From: Amyelois transitella
Lineage: Eukaryota > Arthropoda > Insecta > Lepidoptera > Pyralidae
Length of the DNA: 64,000 bases
Reading direction: 5' to 3'
Assembly (NCBI RefSeq): GCF_032362555.1
Contig: NC_083508.1
Coordinates: 10,259,001 to 10,323,000, forward strand
Below are positions 48,801 to 58,000 of the stretch, piece after piece; the stretch's first letter is position 1; the number at the start of each line of letters is the position of its first letter. Both the position numbers and the translations under genes were made by a program. Under the pieces are notes generated by a model. The model was not told the origin of the DNA and did no database searches. It saw nothing but the letters and a program-made list of their open reading frames with translations.

Positions 48801-49948
48801 TGTTAGATCGTACATTTGTTTGCAAGAAGTGACAGAGCAGCAGATAAATCGGCCGCTTATCACCTGACGACAGCCAGCACATAGATTATTTTTTGCCGTA
48901 GAAGACATTGTGTATCCCTCTACCACCAAACCTCGATCAAAAACGACCGTTGTATCGCTAGCACGGCGAAAACGTGGTACCGGGCAGTCGATGCGGCGAC
49001 ACTCGCCGGGCGGCAGCGTAGTACAGGGGAGTCCGGCTCGCGCGACGAGAACGTGGTACGGGGCAGTCGCTGCTATGTTGTGTGCGATGATGACTCACGC
49101 GCAGCTCGCTGGACGATGTCGGCGGCTTATCGAGTCGAGTAAATAACCAATTAGCACTTCAAAATATTCACGTCCACTATTGTTTTTATTGTTTTGTGTT
49201 TATCGAGTGAAAGCACACGTGATATTTATCCAAATAATGTATAGTTTGCGAGAATTTATGTACAAGTTTGTCCGTGGAAGAATTATTTTTTTAAGGAGCG
49301 ATACAAAACACGTCTAAACCTTACGGCGGCAAACAATATATAATATACAAATATATAATAAACAATATATAATGAATAAATTCTCAAAGGTAAGGTTTTT
49401 GAATATAATTTGACTATTAAAATTGCGTGCATTATTTTAAACTGGTTCTAGCCCTGTATATACAAAAAATAACATAATTGAGCAAACCCACAAATTTTGA
49501 AATATATTGTTTAAATTGTTAGTAAAAAGGAAATTAGTCAGTAAAAAAAAGATATATGTTAATATACTCAATGTGGCCATATATGGTGTGCTGGATTAGC
49601 CTGATCCCTTGTCGTTTGACTTATTGACTCATTAAGATTTACCTACTTCTGACTACCCATTACTTTTCTGGAGAGGATCACGGGGTGAAACTTTTTGACC
49701 ATCTCTCACTTAAAAAAAACTTTTATCCCCAATAGGACACGCTATTCGACCTGCTGCTAAACAGCCTATCAATCGACGCCGGCGAGTCGGATTCCCCGCG
49801 CCCCGCCACGCCGCCCGCGCAGCCCTGGAGTCCGCTCGCCGCGCACGCCACGCTGCAGAGCACGCCACACGCCACTCCACACGCCACGCCACTCGCTACA
49901 CCACACGCCACGCCACACGCCACGCCGCCGCCACGTGACACTGATTGA
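27811..49948 (+). CDS. TRIM37: TRIM37 E3 ubiquitin ligase, seventeen exons
   Basis: Exons: 27811-27864, 27945-28189, 33694-33904, 34284-34492, 34847-34954, 35292-35501, 37131-37310, 37694-37808, 38192-38405, 38769-38967, 39309-39448, 39868-40058, 40623-40728, 42722-42967, 43275-43460, 43965-44104 and 49736-49948. The total is 2967 nt (988 aa; human 964), in frame. RING about 26-66 (CFICMEKL ... CPHC), B-box about 101-137 ([19 protein letters not shown]), coiled coil about 140-250, and MATH domain about 280-410 ([18 protein letters not shown]). A long low-complexity tail keeps the family words DDEAMSGENDIE and DMLLLNLM. Known roles are peroxisomal import-receptor turnover, centriole control and histone ubiquitination. 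All introns are GT-AG except intron 5, which appears to be GC-AG. Introns 2 and 16 carry large LINE insertions. Confidence 0.93.
29083..30845 (-). mobile_element. 5'-truncated RTE LINE inserted in the older RTE copy
   Basis: This minus-sense 1763-bp insert is flanked by GAAGATTATTAT on both sides (29071-29082 and 30846-30857). The duplication restores the outer element's endonuclease frame when removed. It ends (sense) in (ATGT)n and is truncated before the RT, which is typical of incomplete target-primed reverse transcription. Confidence 0.92.
29099..30787 (-). pseudogene. RTE reverse transcriptase frame (endonuclease missing)
   Basis: The frame is open for about 562 codons and holds a complete RT domain: [20 protein letters not shown], catalytic [26 protein letters not shown] and [10 protein letters not shown]. 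The conserved C-terminal region [10 protein letters not shown] ... PSGKEA follows. It has no start context or endonuclease because the copy is 5' truncated, so it is scored as a pseudogene despite the open frame. Confidence 0.8.
33105..33235 (+). repeat. Second LINE 3'-end remnant
   Basis: Just after the RTE tail, one frame reads [15 protein letters not shown] and another reads [12 protein letters not shown]. These recall the C-terminal words of RTE-like LINEs but differ from the local family. This is a short, stop-broken remnant. Confidence 0.4.
33236..33693 (+). other. 3' part of TRIM37 intron 2
   Basis: Unremarkable AT-rich intron sequence ending in a pyrimidine-rich acceptor (TTTTTTCCTTACTTTTCCTCTAG). 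Confidence 0.5.
34955..34960 (+). other. GC splice donor of TRIM37 intron 5
   Basis: Exon 5 ends TTCCACAG and the intron starts GCACGT. Only this position joins in phase to the acceptor at 35290-35291 and restores the family sequence ([12 protein letters not shown]). The nearby GTATAT (34959) would read straight into a TGA. Confidence 0.75.
35502..37130 (+). other. Long TRIM37 intron 6
   Basis: This 1.6-kb AT-rich intron has no ORF, RNA gene or repeat I can identify. Confidence 0.5.
37330..37570 (+). repeat. Interspersed repeat of unknown class in TRIM37 intron 7
   Basis: The phrases CGGTAAGGGAAAACATCGTG, AGGAAACCTG, CACCTAATCCAGGATCCCTG and CCAGAGTGG recur widely in moth genomes in my experience. 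There is no coding frame, and I cannot assign a family. Pieces at 24490-24680, 23060-23140 and 34140-34250 share some wording. Confidence 0.4.
40292..40346 (+). pseudogene. Decayed copy of the 3' end of TRIM37 exon 12
   Basis: In intron 12, AGCCACA, TGGCTCTGAGA and TGCGGTTAGTAT occur in the same order and spacing as at the end of exon 12 and its donor (40012-40068). The fit is about three quarters of positions. There is no acceptor, so it is not an exon. Confidence 0.65.
41367..41548 (+). CDS. Candidate alternative terminal exon of TRIM37
   Basis: A pyrimidine-rich acceptor (CTCTCCTCCCAG) is followed by a GC-rich frame in the same phase (1) as exon 14. It encodes D, then [17 protein letters not shown], an SG/R-rich middle, and [18 protein letters not shown] then TAG. 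No donor in the right phase is present, so it cannot be an internal exon before exon 14. Splicing from exon 13 would give a shorter isoform of about 787 residues. Splicing 13 to 14 instead restores the conserved MSGENDIE, so exon 14 is the main choice. Confidence 0.4.
41549..42721 (+). other. Rest of TRIM37 intron 13
   Basis: AT-rich sequence with no recognised element. It would include the 3' UTR if the alternative terminal exon is used; AATAAA at about 41937 is a possible signal. Confidence 0.4.
43700..43945 (+). repeat. Diverged RTE tail and SINE remnant in TRIM37 intron 15
   Basis: About 43705-43800 resembles the RTE end (GATCGTGGCA ... CTACCTCTCCAGGAATGAGG then CGTGATCAT). About 43832-43945 resembles the SINE (GCCATGTGGTTTCCGGCAC ... 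GGCGATTGGCTAG ... GAACGTGGCCGTTTAAAGCT). Both are old. Confidence 0.55.
44326..44391. repeat. (GAAT)n microsatellite, 3' tail of the CR1-like LINE
   Basis: About sixteen GAAT units with one interruption (GATTG). On the LINE sense strand this is a (ATTC)n tail after the ORF2 3' UTR. Confidence 0.85.
44595..47606 (-). CDS. LINE ORF2: APE endonuclease and reverse transcriptase
   Basis: The frame is 1003 aa and uninterrupted. The APE-type endonuclease spans about 55-275 ([24 protein letters not shown], catalytic GDININI, LTDHHVE). A linker leads to the RT at about 510-780 ([16 protein letters not shown], catalytic [29 protein letters not shown]), followed by the thumb ([10 protein letters not shown]) and WGSAA region. 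It nicks target DNA and primes reverse transcription of the LINE RNA. Key residues are all present. Confidence 0.88.
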   Translation of the reverse strand: MYGSIDQNNTKINFLEPVTATLELLSEIDESFNISCHTLDFPEQCERLLPTNSIKVLNINIRSLQKNFNAFLIVLARLNINFDAIVFAECWLTDISVIPQITGYLSFRTSKFINKCGGVVMYIKSCWSPVFTELPLDEANCVLADVPNVFSILGIYRSPSFKDTTPFLHSLESLVVNVKQKARLIITGDININICEQGLQDNNDDKISEYTCLMAQLGFVPAITVPTRINTCLDHVYVPNQGSTTSIVCRTELTDHHVEMAAVTFSTPDTRTTKNRYRSKIDYKGLTEDIDSIDWKEILEGTCPIDTTEKFDTLLRDAVAKHTKLVKVSHSQFNIQPWMTPGLIRCAIHKDKLHAQVRKNPDKKEIYIRYRNFYQNLLRKLKSDHDSKLLNDNLNNPKKLWQNIGTITHTRKQKSNSCDLIKIKNSPSESLNHCNDYFSTIGQTLANKTLTARNETEDDLSARVRLAVSGPFESFFLGPTDADEVLSRIQKLKSDSAPGLDGITNRIIKLIGKNIAVPLAHIFNLSFSTGVFPDIWKTAAVSPIHKNGAKNEPVNYRPISLLSSLSKILESLVNTRLISFLDKHNLITESQFGFRRNKSTEDAISLLVNEVASHLDNGRACIGAFLDLAKAFDTVSIKILLKKLEIMGVRGIALKWFTSYLSDRYQCVRVESVLSQRKSVRFGVPQGSILGPTLFLAYINDLPSLATPHSSIICYADDTAIIFSAENWKKCHEKVDKGLSQVSKWLSENLLTLNVKKTKLISFYKTAISAPTQFPKIKIHKCADCLTCTDPNCEEVEWSQTIRYLGITLDERLNFAAHIDVASGRVRKLIHTMKLLRDAANFQLLKSVYLALCQSILTYCISVWGSAAMTYLIKLERAQRSVLKVMLRKSFRHPTSEVYKEAQVLSVRKLYILKVTLDKHKQVQKLPNYNDLLRRRVFRVEQPLVNSVFAHRFEPFISNFLYNKMVRLCNIKDVSPGLCKHMVRALLMNWDYVQTELMLTTLK
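47823..48908 (-). CDS. LINE ORF1: PHD-like zinc finger, coiled coil, FP-like domain
   Basis: The start MSSTAK at 48908 is preferred over the in-frame ATG at 48929. The protein is about 361 aa. Residues about 8-60 have paired Cys/His typical of a PHD-like finger ([12 protein letters not shown] ... WICPECRA). Residues about 115-190 form a coiled coil rich in L, E and K ([18 protein letters not shown]). The C-terminal part ([17 protein letters not shown] ... [18 protein letters not shown]) resembles the RNA-binding domain shared by LINE ORF1 and FP-type proteins. The role is nucleic-acid chaperone and RNP formation. Confidence 0.75.
   Translation of the reverse strand: MSSTAKNNLCAGCRQVISGRFICCSVTSCKQMYDLTCAKAASLTTNELKVWICPECRATRRKTGDTSTPLRPSTYAVPESENVTMRKKSSLKPQDTQDVSITESIKKLTDEIRGMRSDMDVFRTEVTTRFEDFSANLLEKGNRIEILEEKQEILERRNLDLEITVQSLQERIALMSQQSLRNEAEILGIHEVAGEEPLHLALVTASKIGLDLEASDIDEATRVGPKRKSTNQASEENRLPRPIVVRFTTKAKRDKFISAAKSRRTVESKDIVENGPVRKIYVNERLTAENRQLFRAARARAQESGFKFCWVKNGSIYIKKHERSSALRITSTNDINCLGGPEADVARASMGPSYAGPVNHT
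48970..49075 (-). repeat. Tandem repeat in the LINE 5' UTR
   Basis: ACGTGGTACCGGGCAGTCG (48971-48989) recurs as ACGTGGTACGGGGCAGTCG about 80 bp to the right, both GC-rich. Repeated promoter modules are common in LINE leaders; function here is inference. Confidence 0.6.
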
Positions 49949-50063
49949 CGCTACAGACAACTGATGACGCGCCGCAAGGAGTATTATCATTGAGATTGAC
50001 CGAGTACTGCACCCGCGATCTTAGGATTTGACACGTTCGGCAAGCGCATTAGCTATTTTTAGT

Positions 50064-50549
50064 AATAAACAAAATTCTGCGCAGCATCCATAGAGTAGAA
50101 TTTTGGTTCAGCTTACATGTTGAAAATTATATCTGAATTGGGAAGAAGTGCTTTCGCCAGAAAAATTTTGCGGTCGTTAAAGCAAATTTGAAATTTTAGA
50201 TTTATCGAACTTAGACTATGTACTGCTTGAGATTTCATACAAAAGTACTTTTGATTTATTTCCAAACGAATTGTAATTGAATTCAATTGAAATTGTGTCA
50301 AAGTGGAGAAATTCTAGTCTTATTATTGGTTTCTACTTGAGATAATTTGTTGGTAAATTTTTTCGAAGTAAATTCGTATGAAAACACTGAGTAGCCTCAA
50401 GAGTCTGCTTATAACTTTTAAGATGAGGAAATTACAGGGGAGATGTACGTCTTTATCGAATGCACGTCAGTGTAGACGCGGGTTTACGATGCAATGTGTG
50501 CCTGGTGTATTTATCTTTATTTTAGTCATTTATGAAATATGTAAATAAA
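50064..50549 (+). terminator. Candidate TRIM37 polyadenylation signals
   Basis: AATAAA occurs at 50064-50069 and at 50544-50549. The second is followed by the GT-rich GATGTGTTTAAT and is the better candidate. Confidence 0.4.
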
Positions 50550-51354
50550 AGATGTGTTTAATCACCTTGACGGTCGTTTAGTTTGCATCTTGTAGATTTT
50601 TAAGTACAAGGTATTTGGTAAAAAAAAAACCGCATTATCTCATAAGAATGATGTTTTTGATTATCCTTTTGACTTCATTAACCTGATTAATAATAATAAT
50701 TTTTTTTTTGCATCGATTTCTCGAATCGTTTCTGGAATTTACTCCTAATTCTTGGTATTATTTTCAAATCTGAGTCATTACGTACCTTTTTTTTGAAATT
50801 TGCTCAATTTTTGCTCTGAAAGTCATGGGGACTAATTAGAAATAAACAATTCATGTGTTCACTATTCATGTCTGTAGGAAGGAAGAAAGAATTATATTCA
50901 ATCAGTTCTTATTAAATTCGTTACTTATGAGAAAAACTTATACAATTTGATCTCGGCTTTATTTAAGACGATGGCTATTGATAGTCAAACAATACATTCT
51001 CTGAACAATCTACGAACCGATTGATCCAAATAATAAAAAATGTACTGCCAAGCTTGTGAAATTGTTTTGGATTCGACAATTTTTAATAGTTCGTTTGTCG
51101 GCCATACCTACCCAATGACCGACAAATAGATATATAAAATATTTGACTAAAAAATTTGGATCTCATTATTTTAGTCCAAAATTCATGACATTTTGAGTAG
51201 TATGACTCTATTTTTCTGTTACGATTGGTCAATACCTGAGCCGTCGCTTAATGACGTTTATTATAATCTTGATATTATTTTCTTTATATAAGATAGTATA
51301 GTATATTAATTTAGTCTTATCCTAATTTTGTGTATTTTTAAAGCATTTATTTAT

Positions 51355-51440
51355 ACAAATATATAGTCACGTCTATCTATATCCCTTGCGGGGTGGACAA
51401 AGCCAGTTCAAGCAAGTTCAGCTGTATGGCTTTATGGTGG
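51355..51440 (-). repeat. SINE 3' fragment
   Basis: AGTCACGTCTATCTATATCC then CTTGCGGGGTGGACAAAGCC match the SINE end in minus sense. Confidence 0.65.
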
Positions 51441-54400
51441 AATTAATTTATTGTCGCATTTATTTTATGCTCTCGTATAAACTGGGCTTATGACACAAAT
51501 CATTTGGTATCTTAAAGACTCTGTAAGCTACTTCATGATCTACTGCACCAGACTTGGGTTCGTGATAATTTCTTATATAATTTCATTTTAACAAAACATG
51601 CTAAAGCATTTTCGAATTACTTTTGTCATGTAAGTCCAGTTAATAAAATCAACTCAATGTATTTTATGCTTTAGACATTTATTTTATCTTTAAAATATGG
51701 TGAAGTGCCAACGAAATATTTTCCTTTTTATTTAAGGAAAATACTTTACACTGAAAATAAATAATTAAATTTTATTTTTTCAAAGAATAATATTTATGTA
51801 TCCATCAGGACCATGTATAGAAATAACATATTAACACAATAGGATGAGCATAATAATTCTTATTTCACTATTATTATAACGTTTTTTGATCCATTTCTGG
51901 GTTGATATTTACATAATAGTTCAAATTATTTAATGTGATCGTAGGTGTTCGGCGGAGTCGCCCAGGTATTATTATATTTAATCACTTAGTTTAGTGCGAA
52001 GCGACTGAGTTCAAACATGTGTGATTGATCTGCTTAGGTGAAGTGTGGAATGAGTAATGTTAGGCTTTTGTGTCGTGTGCACATGCGAAAACAAAATGTT
52101 AGATGCAACAGTTGGAAAATAAATTTTAAGTTAAACTTGCAGTTAAAGTAAATTGTACGAGTGTTTTTGGTTTATTAATAAGACTTGTAATATGAACTAA
52201 TTATCTAACTAATTGCTTAAATGTAATGAAAACATGCTCAAATTCGTAAAATAGACTTTCTTGAAAATAAATTACATTTTTAACTTGACAGACTTGGGAG
52301 TTTCAAAGTATTTTCTGTTTTCATTCTTGCATCTCATTTTGTTTTCATTGTGTGGCAAAAAACGCAACATTCTAAACTGAACTATTCGTACGACTTTCCA
52401 TTTCAAAATGAAGATTCTATTTTTGATGTATTTCGATTGAAAGAGAAAAGGTATATTGATGGATAATGTAATTGTTTCAATAAAGCATATTATGATTGTC
52501 AATTAACTTTTTATTTCCTATTTTGTTTTTTTGCAATTGAACTCTGACATATATTCGTATAAAGCTCATATCTAAATTGTTTCAAACAATACCTACATTC
52601 ATATAATCAATCACGTCCATAATTGTTCCACAGTGATTAACTAGTACATTCACTCCTTTTTTGAGAGTATAAGTTGTTCCTAACATGTTTAGACTAGGAC
52701 TCTAGAGATTTATTTGCGGGTTTAAAAAATATAAAATGAAACTAGTGAGTAAATTGATTCAATATTTTTATTTCATTGCTCCAAAATATACACAATGACA
52801 AGTACCGAGAATCTGAGTACATTCTCAAATGTCTTTAAGGTGGTTATTTCAATTCGATAGCAGATTACACGAAGAACATGAATAGATAATTGAATACAAT
52901 CTCTTGCTAGCAGACACTCGTAGAGTTCTCTTAAGCGACATGTCTTTTATATGAAATGGCGCCAACGCGCTCGCTAGTTGCCTACCGGTTACATACGATC
53001 TTGTAAAATCATTAAATTCACTTCCTACACTAAATGATATATTTACAAATAAATCTTTATAAAGGAACGCTTTGCAAACATTCAACAAACTTGAGATCGT
53101 CTTAACGTAAGGATGGTATAAAATTTTAAAAAAAGTTAAAGAACGAAATTCAAACATTATTTAGGTGAAGAAATATTTACAAGAATAATAATTAAGCTTT
53201 AAAAATAAAGAAATTGTGCCAAATCACATTTTATAGCTTTCGCAAATAAATAACAATTGAATTTAGCCTAAAATACTTCTCTTTGATAAACAAAACAAAA
53301 AATAATTGCATTCAACAAAGCTACAATAACAAATTCAATATAAATTAATCTTAAAAGAAATGTACAGTTTTTACAAAGCTAGGGGATCACTTTTATTATT
53401 ATCACTGTAATGTAGTGTTAACGTCAGTTAGTTGCAATGTAGACGCTACTGATTAAATATATCCAAATCATTATTCTAATACAACACCAATGACGTAATT
53501 ACCATTAAGCTCAACTATTGCGTTTATATTTACAGTCGTTTCCCGAAATAGTCGAGCCTTCACAAGCAAGTATTAGTTCATGGCGACTCGCATTACTAAA
53601 ACATTTCAATTCATATTTTATCAATAAACATATAAAAGAAGGAGACAAAATATAAGGTAACTTTAATACATAGCGTTTCTATTAGTTGAAATTGCGAATA
53701 ATACTCGAATCAGCTAAATCTATTGCAAAGGCAAGTAGGTGATGTATGCATTAAATGTTCATATTTTTCTCATCAATAACTATTAAGAAATTTTAATGTC
53801 AATCTACGTTAAATTCCTACATTATAACCTTATAAGTAAAGTGGTGTTTTAATAGTCTGGTCATTATCCACGTTTGTGGGTATATTTCACTTAACTAAAG
53901 TCCTACAGGTATATCTTAATAAAATTTATTATCTGTAGGTTCTATCTACATACGAATAGCACTAATTAACTATATTATGCATTAAATTTTGCACTTCAAT
54001 AAGTTCCACTGAAACTCCGTCAAAAGTAGTTCGTATACCTACACGGGGAGTTATTCTACTCGAAGTAGACTGTGAAACGAATCATAAAGGTACCTTGTGT
54101 ACGAAGCTTTACAGTTCAAGTGCTTGTCCTTGATATGATGTAGTTCGTTGAGAGTTCATCCTGCCTTTCATTCGGTCACCTCCGTTCGTTCTCTAGCACG
54201 TCTCCTGATCTGACATTTCTTCATTCTTTGGCATTGTTTAGTGAGCTAAGTCCGTAAGGCTTGCACCGATGTTTGTTCACAATACATTACAAACATCTCA
54301 TATTATTCGATCACATGTATTGCACTGTCCAAGTTATTTTCAATTCATCATACATAATAATATAATTACCGTAATTCTACATCGTTAAACTTGAAATGGG

Positions 54401-55057
54401 GCGTTTTAGTGTCGAAATAAGAAAGGAATTTTAAATCCTCGACGTGCTCTACTGACTTAATGACTTTGAGTATTTATAATATTGTTGTTATAAGTAGTTT
54501 AATATATATGACCTAATCTATTCAGTCCATTAAAATTGAAACAAATTAATGATAGCCTCTCTTAGTGAAAGTGTCCAACTGTTAGTAGTGACGCTGTTAA
54601 ATCTGGGTGATGCAAATCAGACTTATTTATTTATGAGAGAATTAAAGTTACAACAACTGATTGTTCGGTAAATTGCAAGTATAATTTATAACATTCGTCG
54701 TAGCACAAAAGAAAACTTTATCAAAACAGCACCAGCCGAGTAAATAGGCACCTATTAGGTTCAAAACTAAAGAGGAGTGTACTCTTCCTTAAAATGCGGG
54801 ATCTAGCTCTCAAATGTAGCGGCACGGTGCCGAGAGACAGCCTGGTTCATCCGTAAATGCCTTTATTCTTAAATTCTACTAAACTTTCCTGAATTCCACG
54901 AAATAAACTGGTAGGTGCTTAAATTGATAATAATAAAACATCCTTAGCATACTCATTTACAAACATTTCAAATGTTACCGATTTTGCGTTGATGTCGCGG
55001 AACTCACGGAGAGTTTACTGCGAATCAGCATGAGCGGTCCCTCCACGCCGCGCGAGG

Positions 55058-58000
55058 TCACACGTGCGACTCGAGCGGCAGCGGCGCGGGCGCGCGCAGG
55101 TCGGGCGACGACGTGCGCGTGTGGCGCGCGCTCCAGCCGTCCTTGTCGAAGTCCTTGGTGCCGCCCACCGTGTGCCGCCGCTTGATGCCGCGCTCCGGCA
55201 TGCCGTTCTTGCGCTTCAGCTTGGTGGAGCGCCACGCGCCGCCCTCCCGCCGCCGCACCACGTTCCACTCGCCCTTCTCCAGCTTGCTGAGCCGCTCGCC
55301 CTTGCTCAGCGACTCCGAGCGTTGCAGGCGCTCCACGCGGCAGTTGAGGCTCTCCGAGCGCAGCACTCTCGCCTCGCTCCTCTCGGACTCCCTGTTCAGA
55401 GACTCGGACCGCTTCAGCTTGACGCAGTCGACCTCGTCGTCCTTCTCCTTGCCGCCGCTCTCGTGCTCGAGCGCCGCGCTGTTCCGCTTGCCGCTGTCCG
55501 CGTTGGAGGAGCGCAGGCCGTTGTAGGCCGGGTACAGCACCCTCTCGATGGTCTTGTCGTTGTCGGGCAGCGTGCCGCCGCTCGAGGTCTGCGAGCGCGT
55601 GTCGACGTCCTTCTCGTCGTCGGTGCGCGCCTCGTCGTGACTAGTCTTTTTTGGAATGATGCAGTTCTCTTTCTCGGAGTCGTCGGCGTCGTCGCGGCGG
55701 CGCGGCCAGGCGCGCTCGTCGTCGTTGCTGCTGGAGGACGACAGCCGCAGGTCGCGCGCCAGCCACGCCGCCTTCAGCTCCAGCGCGCGCGCCGCCGCGC
55801 CCGGGCTGGCGCTGGCCGAGGACGGCGAGCTGCCGCCCGACTTGCCGTCCTCGTCCGGACCCTCGTCCGCGTACGGGATGCTGCCGTCGTCCAGCGGCGA
55901 CGCGTTGTTGAGCGTGCGCAGTTTTTGGTCGAACGTGCTCGTCAGAGACGAAACCAAGTCGCCGGTTCCTATAACAAACGATTGTGATTAGTACAGGCGT
56001 GCGATGTGCAGACGGTACACACGAATACGTAAAGCATGTTAGACATATCTGCGCCGTTAGGTGACGGTGAATGAATGATTGTATGTACATAAGATGTGGT
56101 AGCGTCGAACCTGAGACGATGCACGAGCAAAGCCGTGCTGTCAGCGGCCGCGACAAAGCGTTAGTTCAGACCGGCTGTATTTGTTTACATCCGTTTATAA
56201 TTGTCTAACTTTTTTCAAATATGTGTTATTTTTGAAATTTTTTTAGTAACGGTCTATTTTAAATATAGATGTTTAATTTCTGTGATACGTGCAAATTTAC
56301 AAATATTTTATTTAAGGTCGTCGTATAATTGAATCAAAGCTTACAATGAGACTAGATGAGTTTTAAACAACATCGAATAGTCAAATTACTTTATTAAGAC
56401 AAAACTTAATATTATCTACGAATAAACTGTTAATCTAAATCCAAGTTAGAACAATTAAAACAGTAAACATGAAAACAAATAAAGCCATCTTTCGCTGCCA
56501 TACACGCGCACACTTGCAAACTCTCGCATTCCTATACCTTTATTGTGAAAAGAAAGGGATTGCCGTCTACGCTCTGACCTCAGTACTGGAACCCTATTGG
56601 AAATAGTAAATCTATTTACACATTTTGCTTTTTCAAGACCGCACATGTCCTACGTCAATCTCCTATATGCCAAGATACTCCAAAAATAGTAAAGGTCACA
56701 TAAAGTGTCGGCAGAATAATATCAAAATTGGGACTAAAAATATAAACTTAAACTTTATACATAGTAATAGAACTTTCTTCAAAAATGTAAAATAATTAAA
56801 GTCTTGGTTAGTTGACGTAGGCGATTAGGGCCTAGGTATTTCTAAACAATGCCTAAGGAAATAATAGAATAATGATTCTTATTTTGTTGGGAGGGCATTT
56901 TTAGGAATTCTGAAAATATTACAATGGATTTTTAAAGATTTAATTTATCACAAATCTAATAAAAATGACAGAACAACTTACCATCAATGTAATGTTCGAA
57001 TGCGTGGCGCAGGAGCTCTTGTCGGTCGCGGCCCAGCCTCATCGAAGGATCGCCTCCCATATCAATTCTAGAAATAAATTTAACATTTAATATGGAGCAG
57101 CGTTATGAGTCATCATATCATTATATTTTTTAACACTTTTAAGAACGGAAATATAAAACAAGCCGAATGTATTGATTCCGCTGACTACAGCAAGGCTGAG
57201 TCAAGAAGTTGTAGCGATAGTCAGTCACTAGCACTGAGTCAGCACTTACGATCCACTTTTTTTTTACCTTCGCTGCGTGTCGTACTTACAGCTTTCTGTT
57301 TCAAAGAAATACTAACTTGTTAATCTGTTGGTGTCTCGGTTTATCCCTTGGCAAGCCGTCATAGTCCGCTAATGCCGTCGTGAGGTGCGCAGGCGGCGAA
57401 GTGAGCGGGGACCGCGGTGGACTACTCGGAGGGGAGGCTTCGTTTCTCGCCTCCCACTTCTTGTCGGGTTTGGAGCGCGGCTTGCGCTGGATCTTGCGGT
57501 TGGCCGCTGATATTATTGACGAGACGATGTCTCGGGTTGTTACGTCTTTGCCTGGGAAATAAAGGAAAATGTTTTTTAGTTTTATCGTAAATAACCATTT
57601 TAATCATCCTAGCGTTTAGTCCCGAAAATACCTTATTTAGGGAGAACCAAGCTGCTTATGTCCATGATCCAGGAAAGGGAAGCTAAGATAATTACACTAC
57701 AGTTGAGCTTTTCACAGGAGCATATAGGTGTGAACAACAATAATGAGGCAGTCACACATCTATAAATGAGTTATTTCCTTAAAATATCAAATAATTAGCT
57801 CATCTCCGAATAGACTTGCTAAAACTATTATATCCTCACTTAGCTCATTTCAAACCATACAATTTCGAATTATGTCTTGTAACTTACTTTCAATCTTCTT
57901 GACATTGTGTATGAGCAGGTCCCTCGACGGCGCGGGCGCAGGCGTGAGCTCGTCGCTGGCGAGCGGCGGCTCGGCCGGCGGGGTGCCTTCCTCCTCGGAG

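Larger units (their letters stand above)
44326..49150 (-). mobile_element. Full-length CR1/L2-like LINE in the last TRIM37 intron
   Basis: The element lies antisense to TRIM37. In sense order it has a GC-rich 5' UTR with repeats (about 49150-48909), ORF1, a 216-bp gap, ORF2 and a (ATTC)n tail at 44391-44326. Both ORFs are open, so the copy could be active or very young. The 5' boundary is approximate and I did not find a target duplication, which is common in CR1-type elements. Confidence 0.85.
49949..55057. other. Convergent 3' region of TRIM37 and the RhoGAP gene
   Basis: This 5.1-kb AT-rich region has no convincing gene. It holds the TRIM37 3' UTR on the left and the RhoGAP 3' UTR on the right. 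An AATAAA complement at 52767-52772 could end a 2.3-kb RhoGAP 3' UTR. A minus-sense SINE fragment lies at about 51355-51440. Confidence 0.45.

Noticed and set aside
55064-55987. 307-codon open frame on the plus strand
   Set aside because: It is antisense to the GC-rich last RhoGAP exon. Its Arg/Ala/Leu-rich product reflects base composition, while the minus strand matches a known family.
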